From: Sphingobacteriales bacterium 39-19
Lineage (GTDB): Bacteria; Bacteroidota; Bacteroidia; Chitinophagales; Chitinophagaceae
Assembly (NCBI GenBank): GCA_001898465.1
Contig: MKTX01000007.1
Span: forward strand, 372,001-436,000
DNA: 64,000 bases
Direction: 5' to 3'
Positions 56,274-64,000 of the stretch are shown here, piece after piece (position 1 is the stretch's first letter; every line of letters starts with the position of its first letter). The notes under the pieces are model-generated. The model did not search any database, had not been told where the DNA came from, and saw nothing but the letters and a program-made list of their open reading frames with translations. A program made the position numbers and the translations under genes.

Positions 56274-56801
56274 ATGGAAAGAAATAAAGTAGTACTGGTA
56301 AACGAAGATGATTTTGCGCTTGCTGAAATGGATAAAATGCAAGCACATCGGGATGGGAAATTGCACCGGGCATTTTCTGTTTTTATCTTTAACTTAAAAG
56401 GAGAAATGTTAATTCACCAAAGGGCGAATCATAAATATCATGGCGCCGGCTTATGGACAAATGCCTGTTGCTCTCATCCGCAATGGAATGAGCGGGTAAA
56501 AGAAAGCGCTAAAGAAAGATTACAATTTGAAATGGGTATGTCATGTGATCTGGAGCATTTGTTTTCATTTATATACAAAGCAACTGTAGAAAACGGTTTA
56601 ATGGAATACGAGTATGATCATGTTTTTGTGGGATACACCAATGCCGAACCCGTGCCGAATATACTTGAAGTACAAAATTATAAATGGATTGCTCCCGAAG
56701 AACTACTAAAGCAAGTGGCGGCACAGCCCCAGGATTTTACATATTGGTTTAGGGTGGCACTAGAGAAAGTAATGGACTTGTTTGTGGGTATAAACAGGTA
56801 A
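56274..56801 (+). CDS. idi: Isopentenyl-diphosphate delta-isomerase type 1
   Basis: LHRAFSVFIFNLKGEMLIHQRANHKYHGAGLWTNACCSHP; EYEYDHVFVG. Confidence 0.94.
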   Translation: MERNKVVLVNEDDFALAEMDKMQAHRDGKLHRAFSVFIFNLKGEMLIHQRANHKYHGAGLWTNACCSHPQWNERVKESAKERLQFEMGMSCDLEHLFSFIYKATVENGLMEYEYDHVFVGYTNAEPVPNILEVQNYKWIAPEELLKQVAAQPQDFTYWFRVALEKVMDLFVGINR

Positions 56802-56813
56802 ATGGGCAAATTA

Positions 56814-57134
56814 TCACTTCCCTGTTTTTTCTTCACCCGGGTTTTCAAGGATACCGGTATCTTCAGTTATTTCTGCCTGGCTTATATCCGTTTCGGATGC
56901 AGCAGGCGGGAGAGAAGAACCGGTTTTCGTTACCCTTTTTTTAGCGGGTTTAAACATCCTGTAAAATCCATATAAAATAATGAGTACAACCCCGCTTGCA
57001 ATCAGCCAGAATTTTTTATCCAGGTACCATAGTTTCTCATCGGTAATAGTTTGTTCTTGTGCAAATAGATTTGTTGTGTATAAACAAATACCGGGTATTA
57101 TGATAAAAAAATAACGGGCGGTTTTTTTCATCAT
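56814..57134 (-). CDS. Hypothetical membrane protein (signal peptide + one TM, Pro/Glu-rich tail)
   Basis: MMKKTARYFFIIIPGICLYTTNLFAQ...KKFWLIASGVVLIILYGFYRMFKPAKKR; no recognised domain. Confidence 0.55.
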   Translation of the reverse strand: MMKKTARYFFIIIPGICLYTTNLFAQEQTITDEKLWYLDKKFWLIASGVVLIILYGFYRMFKPAKKRVTKTGSSLPPAASETDISQAEITEDTGILENPGEEKTGK

Positions 57135-57189
57135 ATCAAGTTAAGAAAATAAGCCACCCTTGCCAAATGCATTTTAATTTTTGGTGGGT

Positions 57190-57325
57190 AAGGCTGCATG
57201 GCTGACGGGCTGCCGGATGGAAGCAGAAAACCCGGTGGTGGATTTTGAGAATAGGCCCCGGGTTTGTAGCGAACAGCCGGAAATACTGTACAGTAAAGGG
57301 TTGGAGCAGGCAGCCCCTATTTTTG
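57190..57325 (+). ncRNA. Candidate structured RNA element upstream of uvrA
   Basis: 8-bp closing stem GGGCTGCC (57207-57214)/GGCAGCCC (57309-57316) then TATTTTTG; internal 8-bp hairpin AAACCCGG (57228-57235)/CCGGGTTT (57258-57265); TACTGTACAGTA palindrome. Confidence 0.4.
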
Positions 57326-57358
57326 CATTTTAATAAAAAATCTACTGGAAAGGGTTTG

Positions 57359-57366
57359 TATCTTTG
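57359..57366 (+). promoter_or_regulatory. -7 element TATCTTTG upstream of uvrA
   Basis: Matches TAnnTTTG; 17 nt before ATG. Confidence 0.45.
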
Positions 57367-57383
57367 TAAAAGGAGAATATATA

Positions 57384-60266
57384 ATGGCTCAAAAAAAGGA
57401 AACCACTGCAGGTGTAAGCCAGGAAGATTTTATAGAAATAACTGGCGCCCGGGAACATAATTTAAAAAATATTGATTTACGCATTCCCAAAAATAAATTG
57501 GTAGTATTTACAGGCGTAAGCGGAAGTGGAAAATCTTCGCTTGCCTTTGATACGATTTTTAATGAAGGACAGCGGCGATATATGGAAAGCTTTAGTGCTT
57601 ATGCCCGCCAGTTTATGGGAGATATGGAGCGCCCTGATGTAGATAAGATCACCGGCCTGTCTCCTGTAATTTCGATAGAACAAAAAACAACCAATAAAAA
57701 TCCAAGAAGTACAGTAGGTACCATTACGGAAATATATGATTTCCTGCGCCTTCTTTTTGCCCGTGCCAGTGATGCGTATAGTTACCATACCGGTAAAAAA
57801 ATGGTGAAGTTTAGCGAGGAAGAAATTGTACAATCCATTTTTGAAAAATTTGCTGAAAAAAAAATCATTTTACTGGCTCCCCTGGTGAGAGGCCGTAAAG
57901 GACATTACCGGGAGTTGTTTGAAGACAGCCGGAAGAAAGGATTTTTAAAAGTGAGGGTAGATGGTGAAATTATGGATCTTAAAGAACGAATGCAGGTAGA
58001 TCGCTATAAAATTCATGATATAGAACTGGTGGTTGACCGCCTGGAAGCAACCGCAGGAATGCGGTTACGGGTTTCGCAAAGTGTACAAAAATCTTTACAG
58101 CTTGGCAAAGGATTAATGTTTGTAGTAGAAGCTGGTGAAAAAAAAGCGCCGGCAGTTTTCTCTAAACAGCTGATGTGTATTGATACCGGCCTCAGTTACG
58201 AGGAACCCTCCCCCAATGCTTTTTCGTTTAATTCGCCCTATGGCGCCTGCCCTCAATGCAAGGGGTTGGGCCATGTGTTCCAGGTAGATGTAGAGGCCGT
58301 AATACCCAATAACCAGTTAAGTGTAAATGAAGGTGCGATTGCGCCTTTGGGTGAACAAAGAGAAGCTTATGTTTTTAAACAAGTACAGGAACTTGCCAGG
58401 AAAAATAAATTCAGCCTATCTAAACCCGTTAGCGAATTACCACAAAAAGCAATGAACTTATTGCTGTATGGGAAAGAAGTGGTAAATGAAGAAGAAGAAG
58501 CCCATGCGGAAATTAAAGAAGAAGGCCCCATTTATTATGCCACTGAATACGAAGGAATCATAAATATGGTGAAGCGTTGGTTTGCATCTGCCAGCACTAC
58601 CGAAGCCATGAGAGATTGGGTAGAAAAGTATATGAAACTAAGCTCTTGTGAATCTTGCGGCGGTACCCGGCTTAAAAAAGAAAGCCTATGGTTTAAAGTG
58701 GCAGAAAAAAATATTGCTGAATTAAGCGCCATGGATCTTGATGTATTGCATCGTTGGTTTGAGCAGGTAGATAAAAAATTATCTTCCCGGCAACAACTGA
58801 TTGCAAAAGATATTTTGAAAGAAATTAAAGAGCGGCTTCAATTTTTAATAGATGTGGGGCTTACTTATCTTACCTTATACCGGCCGTCTAAAAGCCTGAG
58901 TGGTGGCGAATACCAGCGTATTCGCCTGGCTACACAAATAGGTTCCCAGTTGCAGGGTATTACTTATATATTAGATGAACCGAGTATTGGATTGCATCAG
59001 CGGGACAACCATCGTTTAATTACTGCCTTGCAAAACTTACGCAATATAGGCAACAGTGTGTTGGTAGTGGAGCACGACCGGGATATTATGATGGCTGCCG
59101 ATTTTTTGGTTGATATAGGTCCCCGGGCGGGTATGCATGGTGGTAAAATTGTGGCTGCTGGTACACCGGCACAGGTGTTGGCCTCAAATTCAGAAACAGC
59201 TAAATATTTAAATGGTTTAAAGAAAATTTCTATACCCCAGCAGGTGCGAAAAGGAAACGGCCAGTATATAGAATTGACTGGCGCCACAGGAAATAACCTG
59301 AAAAACCTTACCGTAAAATTTCCCCTGGGTAAATTTATTGTGGTAACCGGGGTGAGTGGTAGTGGCAAATCGACCCTGGTAAATGAAACCCTTTACCCTT
59401 TGCTGAACAATTATTGCTATTCCGGCAAAATGCATCCGCTTCCTTATAAAAAAATAAAAGGATTGGAGCATATTGATAAAGTAATAGAAATAGATCAAAG
59501 CCCCATTGGGCGTACACCCCGGAGTAACCCGGCCACTTATTGTGGTTTTTTTACTGACATCAGGACTTTATTTGCATCGGTACCGGAATCAAAAATCAGG
59601 GGGTATAATGCAGGCCGGTTTTCTTTTAATGTAAAGAGCGGGCGCTGTGATGTGTGCGAAGGAGGCGGTATGCGTGTGATTGAAATGAATTTTTTGCCGG
59701 ATGTATATGTGCCTTGCGAAAAATGCAATGGTAAACGGTATAACCGGGAAACATTGGAAATTCGTTACAAAGGAAAATCAATCAGTGATGTGCTGAACAT
59801 GACAGTGGATGAAGCTGTTGATTTTTTTAGCGCTGTACCATTCATATTCCGTAAAATAAAAGTACTGCAGGAAGTAGGATTGGGGTATATCACACTGGGC
59901 CAAAGTGCCGTTACGCTGAGCGGGGGTGAGGCACAGCGGGTAAAACTATCTACTGAACTTGGGAAAAGAGATACGGGTAAAACATTTTATATTTTAGATG
60001 AACCTACTACCGGATTACATTTTCAGGATATACAACATTTGCTGGATGTATTAAATAAACTGGCCGACCGGGGCAATACCGTTTTGGTAATTGAACATAA
60101 TTTGGATATTATTAAAGTAGCCGATCATATTATTGATATTGGACCCGAAGGAGGCGCTGGTGGCGGGGATATTCTGTATGAAGGGGCGCCCCGGGAAATG
60201 AAAAAAATAAAAGGGAGCCATACAGCAAAATATGTACAGCAGGAGATGGAAGCAGCCGTAAAATAA
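57384..60266 (+). CDS. uvrA: Excinuclease ABC subunit UvrA
   Basis: GAREHNLKNIDLRIPKNKLVVFTGVSGSGKSSLAFDTI; two ABC signatures; zinc-finger CDVCEGGGMRVIEMNFLPDVYVPCEKCNGKRYN. Confidence 0.96.
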   Translation: MAQKKETTAGVSQEDFIEITGAREHNLKNIDLRIPKNKLVVFTGVSGSGKSSLAFDTIFNEGQRRYMESFSAYARQFMGDMERPDVDKITGLSPVISIEQKTTNKNPRSTVGTITEIYDFLRLLFARASDAYSYHTGKKMVKFSEEEIVQSIFEKFAEKKIILLAPLVRGRKGHYRELFEDSRKKGFLKVRVDGEIMDLKERMQVDRYKIHDIELVVDRLEATAGMRLRVSQSVQKSLQLGKGLMFVVEAGEKKAPAVFSKQLMCIDTGLSYEEPSPNAFSFNSPYGACPQCKGLGHVFQVDVEAVIPNNQLSVNEGAIAPLGEQREAYVFKQVQELARKNKFSLSKPVSELPQKAMNLLLYGKEVVNEEEEAHAEIKEEGPIYYATEYEGIINMVKRWFASASTTEAMRDWVEKYMKLSSCESCGGTRLKKESLWFKVAEKNIAELSAMDLDVLHRWFEQVDKKLSSRQQLIAKDILKEIKERLQFLIDVGLTYLTLYRPSKSLSGGEYQRIRLATQIGSQLQGITYILDEPSIGLHQRDNHRLITALQNLRNIGNSVLVVEHDRDIMMAADFLVDIGPRAGMHGGKIVAAGTPAQVLASNSETAKYLNGLKKISIPQQVRKGNGQYIELTGATGNNLKNLTVKFPLGKFIVVTGVSGSGKSTLVNETLYPLLNNYCYSGKMHPLPYKKIKGLEHIDKVIEIDQSPIGRTPRSNPATYCGFFTDIRTLFASVPESKIRGYNAGRFSFNVKSGRCDVCEGGGMRVIEMNFLPDVYVPCEKCNGKRYNRETLEIRYKGKSISDVLNMTVDEAVDFFSAVPFIFRKIKVLQEVGLGYITLGQSAVTLSGGEAQRVKLSTELGKRDTGKTFYILDEPTTGLHFQDIQHLLDVLNKLADRGNTVLVIEHNLDIIKVADHIIDIGPEGGAGGGDILYEGAPREMKKIKGSHTAKYVQQEMEAAVK

Positions 60267-60271
60267 AAAAA

Positions 60272-60300
60272 GCCACGAAAATGTTTTCGTGGCTTTTTTA
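60272..60300 (+). terminator. Intrinsic terminator after uvrA
   Basis: GCCACGAAAA-TG-TTTTCGTGGC followed by T-run. Confidence 0.75.
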
Positions 60301-60454
60301 TATAAGCCAAAGAATATGAGTGAAAGTAAAGAAGTGGTTTCAGGGGTAACATCGTGTATGATTACACATCGTTCTCCGGGGGTTATTTTCTACTCTATAC
60401 TTTGGGCTTAATTTTCATCTGTCGGTCTTTATGCTGTTATGGGTAGTACTGGGT

Positions 60455-61447
60455 TTAATAAAAATGAGGGCATCTAACCTGGCGCAATGCACTATTGTCT
60501 CTGCCACTGTTACCTATTTTTATGCCAAGTTTAAGTAAACAGGAAAAATAATCATCATTTTTATTGGGGTTGCCCCTTTGGGTACCGGGTTCGTAACGGG
60601 TAATTCCGGGGTTGATGATGCCAACTGTTTTATCATGAATTTTCCTGGCGATAATGGCATCTGCCGGGCTTAAATACACATCAAAATAATGGGGATCAAT
60701 ATAAGTTGTACTTACATCATCAATATAATCGGTAAATGTGTGGCGGTATAAAAGTTCAATACCTGTACTTACCCGGTCACTAATGCGTACTTTAACGCCT
60801 CCCCCAAAAGGAATATTTATTTGCGTTAATGAATAAGTTGGCCGATTGGGATATTCCTTCATGCCCTGCCCTTCGGTACGGAGCGGGTGTAATTTATACC
60901 AGGTAAGTTCTCCATTGGGATTTTTAAGGGATCCTTCGGGATCAAAATGAAACAGGCCAACACCCCCAAATACATAGGGCATTAATAAGGGATCGTATTC
61001 ATCATACTCCCTGTTCGCAAATGAAACCGGGAAAAATTCAAAAGCGCCGTATGCTTCCCACATGTGGCTTCGAAAATCAAGATTTCTTTCTTTACGAAAT
61101 AATTCATTCCTGCCGTCGGTATTAATTACATTATCTCTGCCCGATACAAAAGTATATTGCCCGGCTACTCTAAAGCCAAGCCATGAATTGGGGTACACTG
61201 TAAAAAATGCGCCCTTCATCATTTTAGTAAGTTCTAAATTCACATCCTTTATAAAATAAGATCCTCTGCCCCGGTTACCCCCCAGGTCGCCTAAAAAGAA
61301 AGTGGGCCCAAAATTGAGGCCTGCTTCCATATGAAATTTACGTTCATTCCCAAAGCGGAGATGCTGTGCCTGTACTTTAATGGATGACATTAAAATACCG
61401 GATATTATCAATAAGGGCAGCACATAGCTCCGTAAAGTTGGTTTCAT
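60455..61447 (-). CDS. Outer membrane beta-barrel protein (DUF6089/PorG-like)
   Basis: Signal peptide; MEAGLNFGPTFFLGDLGGNRGRGSYFIKDVNLELTKMMKGAFFTVYPNSWLGFRVAGQYTFVSG. Confidence 0.72.
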   Translation of the reverse strand: MKPTLRSYVLPLLIISGILMSSIKVQAQHLRFGNERKFHMEAGLNFGPTFFLGDLGGNRGRGSYFIKDVNLELTKMMKGAFFTVYPNSWLGFRVAGQYTFVSGRDNVINTDGRNELFRKERNLDFRSHMWEAYGAFEFFPVSFANREYDEYDPLLMPYVFGGVGLFHFDPEGSLKNPNGELTWYKLHPLRTEGQGMKEYPNRPTYSLTQINIPFGGGVKVRISDRVSTGIELLYRHTFTDYIDDVSTTYIDPHYFDVYLSPADAIIARKIHDKTVGIINPGITRYEPGTQRGNPNKNDDYFSCLLKLGIKIGNSGRDNSALRQVRCPHFY

Positions 61448-61551
61448 GAGAAGAGATTTAGTCTTTCTACAGATAATTTGGATATGGTTTACAAAAAGTG
61501 TTAACCATTTACTTAACGGAGAGGAGAAAATAATATTGTATTACAAAAAAA

Positions 61552-62001
61552 TTATGGCTGAAAAATCATTTCCATATGGGGGATCCCGTCTTCCAGGTAA
61601 GGCGGGCTGCAGGGTATAAACCCTAAGTTTTCATAAAAGGGTAATAAATAAGCCTGGGCGCCTATTTTTATTTCTGTTGTATTAAAAAGAGCCTGGCACT
61701 GCTCTATTGATTTTTGCATCAATAGTTTACCTGCGCCAAACCGCCGAAATCCGGGGTGGCTGATTACCCGGCCAATGCTGGCCTGCGGGTAACTTATCCC
61801 GGGTTTTAATAAACGGGCATAAGCCATTAATTCATCATTTACATAACCGCACACATGATAAGCTTCCTGGTCTTTACCATCCGCATCTAAATACACACAA
61901 TTTTGTTCTACCACAAAAACCCGGCTCCTCAATTGCATGATGGTATAAAGCTCAGTAAGGCTTAATTCTTCAAAATGTTTTATATGAAAAATGATTTTCA
62001 T
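61552..62001 (-). CDS. GNAT family N-acetyltransferase (ElaA-like)
   Basis: LTELYTIMQLRSRVFVVEQNCVYLDADGKDQEAYHV; ASIGRVISHPGFRRFGAGKLLMQKSIE. Confidence 0.88.
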   Translation of the reverse strand: MKIIFHIKHFEELSLTELYTIMQLRSRVFVVEQNCVYLDADGKDQEAYHVCGYVNDELMAYARLLKPGISYPQASIGRVISHPGFRRFGAGKLLMQKSIEQCQALFNTTEIKIGAQAYLLPFYENLGFIPCSPPYLEDGIPHMEMIFQP

Positions 62002-62030
62002 GATTTTATATTGCCCTTATTATTATTTAA

Positions 62031-63308
62031 TTAATATCCATATTTATCTTTCCATCTTAATTTTAAAAATTTCCGTATTTCTTCTTCCCGGCTATTTTGC
62101 TGCGGATCATAAAATTTACTGTTTTCAATTTTATCTGGTAAAAATTGTTGCTCTATAAAATTATTTTCATAATCATGGGCATATTGATACCCTTTTGCAT
62201 AGTTCATATTTTTCATGAGCCGGGTGGGGGCATTTCTTAAATGTAGTGGAACCGGCAGGTCGCCAAATTGCTGAACGGCAGACTGTGCCTTACCAATGGC
62301 TACATAAGCGGCATTACTTTTTACAGATGTAGCCAAGTAAATAGCACATTGCGATAAAATGATCCGGCTCTCCGGGTAGCCAATTACCTGTACAGCCTGG
62401 AAGGTTTGATTGGCCATGAGCAGGGCATTGGGATTTGCATTTCCAATATCTTCACTGGCAAAGATGAGCATTCGGCGGGCAATAAACTTTACATCTTCAC
62501 CTCCTTCTATTAACCGGGCGAGCCAATATACAGCTCCGTTGGGATCGCTGCCACGCATACTTTTTATAAAGGCAGAAATAATATCGTAATGCTGTTCCCC
62601 TTGCTTATCGTATAAGGCCACTCTTTGTTGTGCCGTTTGCATTACCCATTCATCAGTAATCGTAATTTCTTTATTTTTATTTTGATCCCTGGCTAATGTA
62701 TGGATGGTAAGATCCAGCAGGTTTAAAATTTTGCGGGCATCCCCTCCACTTATATTGATCAATGCCTGTGTTTCTTTGAGATTGATTTTGTATTGCTTTA
62801 ATTGTTCATCATTTTTTATGGCCTGGTGTAATAAGGCAATGAGGGAATCATCATCCAGCGGTTTTAATACATATACCTGGCAGCGGCTGAGTAAAGCACT
62901 GTTTACTTCAAAAGAAGGATTTTCAGTAGTGGCTCCTATCAATGTAATAATTCCTTTTTCAACGGCATTTAATAGTGCATCCTGCTGGCCTTTATTGAAA
63001 CGGTGTATTTCATCAATAAATAAAATGGCGCCTTCATTTGCTTTTGCATTTTCTATAACATCCCTTATTTCTTTTACACCCGAAGAAATAGCGCTGAGTG
63101 CATAAAATTTTTTATGAACGGCACCTGCCATAATATGTGCCAGCGTGGTTTTACCGGTACCCGGCGGACCCCATAAAATGAGCGAGGGAATCCTGCCATT
63201 TTCTATGGCATTGCGCAGGATACTATTCTTTCCGGTTATATGTGTTTGGCCCAGAATATCGTCAAGGTTACCGGGCCTTACTCGTTCTGCTAAAGGGGGC
63301 ATTTGCAT
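62031..63308 (-). CDS. rarA: Replication-associated recombination protein A (RarA/MgsA, AAA ATPase)
   Basis: PLAERVRPGNLDDILGQTHITG...LILWGPPGTGKTTLAHIMA...ILFIDEIHRFNKGQQDALLNAVEKG. Confidence 0.94.
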   Translation of the reverse strand: MQMPPLAERVRPGNLDDILGQTHITGKNSILRNAIENGRIPSLILWGPPGTGKTTLAHIMAGAVHKKFYALSAISSGVKEIRDVIENAKANEGAILFIDEIHRFNKGQQDALLNAVEKGIITLIGATTENPSFEVNSALLSRCQVYVLKPLDDDSLIALLHQAIKNDEQLKQYKINLKETQALINISGGDARKILNLLDLTIHTLARDQNKNKEITITDEWVMQTAQQRVALYDKQGEQHYDIISAFIKSMRGSDPNGAVYWLARLIEGGEDVKFIARRMLIFASEDIGNANPNALLMANQTFQAVQVIGYPESRIILSQCAIYLATSVKSNAAYVAIGKAQSAVQQFGDLPVPLHLRNAPTRLMKNMNYAKGYQYAHDYENNFIEQQFLPDKIENSKFYDPQQNSREEEIRKFLKLRWKDKYGY

Positions 63309-63419
63309 GTTTCAAAATTACGAAATAAGAGGCAGGCTAAGTCGCCGGGTTTGTTCTTTTGATAACTGCATGAATCTTGCGAACTTTACCAAATGGAAAG
63401 CCATCAACCGGGCAAAAAA

Positions 63420-64000
63420 ATGGCTGGCAATGCCAGCATGCGCCATTTATTTTTACAGCATATAGGCCAAACTTCAGAAACGCCATTGGCATTGCATATT
63501 ACCAAAGCGAGGGGTTCAAAGCTTTGGGATGCAGCAGGCAAAGAATATATGGATGTAATAGGGGGTATCAGTGTATGCAATATTGGCCATTGCCATCCTG
63601 CTGTGGTAGAAGCGATACAAAAGCAGGCGCAACAGTATTTACATATTATGGTATATGGTGAGTTGGTAGAAAGCCCGCAAGTAGAATATGCGGCACGGCT
63701 TACCCAATATTTACCCCCAAGCCTGAATTCCGTTTTTTTTACCGCCAGTGGAAGCGAGGCTACGGAAGGTGCTATGAAATTGGCCAAAAGAGTTACCGGC
63801 CGCTCTGAAATGATTTCATTTAAAAAAAGTTATCATGGTAGTACCCAAGGAGCGCTGAGCATGATGGGCAGCGAATACTGGCAACAGGCATTCCGGCCTT
63901 TACTACCCGGCATACAACAATTTGTGTATAATGATATGGATATGCTGGATCGTATTACGGAACAAACAGCCTGTGTATTTGCCGAAACTGTACAAGCCGA
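63420..64000 (+). CDS. Class III aminotransferase, 3' end truncated by window edge
   Basis: Frame from ATG 63420 (or 63438): MAGNASMRHLFLQHIGQTSETPLALHITKARGSKLWDAAGKEYMDVIGGISVCNIGHCHPAVVEAI...FFTASGSEATEGAMKLAKRVTGR; not in the ORF track because it runs off the window. Confidence 0.88.
   Translation, partial: MAGNASMRHLFLQHIGQTSETPLALHITKARGSKLWDAAGKEYMDVIGGISVCNIGHCHPAVVEAIQKQAQQYLHIMVYGELVESPQVEYAARLTQYLPPSLNSVFFTASGSEATEGAMKLAKRVTGRSEMISFKKSYHGSTQGALSMMGSEYWQQAFRPLLPGIQQFVYNDMDMLDRITEQTACVFAETVQA

Noticed and set aside
55956-56366. 136-aa minus-strand ORF spanning phr and idi
   Set aside because: Covers the conserved 3' end of photolyase and the 5' end of idi on the opposite strand; no independent evidence.
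62704-63105. 133-aa plus-strand ORF
   Set aside because: Antisense to rarA Walker A/B region; codon content follows the rarA frame.

Overview
The window is a Bacteroidota chromosome segment. The protein set resembles Chitinophagaceae/Sphingobacteria, and several genes are preceded by TAnnTTTG-type -7 promoter motifs. It is mostly core and metabolic genes: tig, greA, ruvC, uppP, ftsX, leuS, pckA, pssA, purS, rsmI, uvrA, rarA, one tRNA-Leu, and partial relA/spoT and class III aminotransferase genes at the two edges.

The most distinctive parts are:
(1) A self-contained reductive pyrimidine degradation locus (35.4-45.0 kb) running from NCS1 uptake to semialdehyde dehydrogenase, with a divergent Lrp/AsnC regulator.
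(2) A 1.1-kaa secreted fibre-like protein built from about 40 degenerate 17-aa repeats and ending in a Peptidase_S74 chaperone. It is followed by a TPR histidine kinase and a LuxR-type regulator. A 14-nt sequence is shared between the fibre upstream region and the regulator upstream region.
(3) A MarR-crtB-SRPBCC-photolyase-idi cluster with no crtI.
(4) A structured, possibly non-coding element upstream of uvrA.
(5) A strong terminator-like hairpin in the greA leader.
(6) A decayed C10 (streptopain-like) protease remnant beside tRNA-Leu.

No CRISPR array, IS element, prophage or recognisable defence island was seen. All calls come from reading sequence and protein motifs; no database searches or folding were run.
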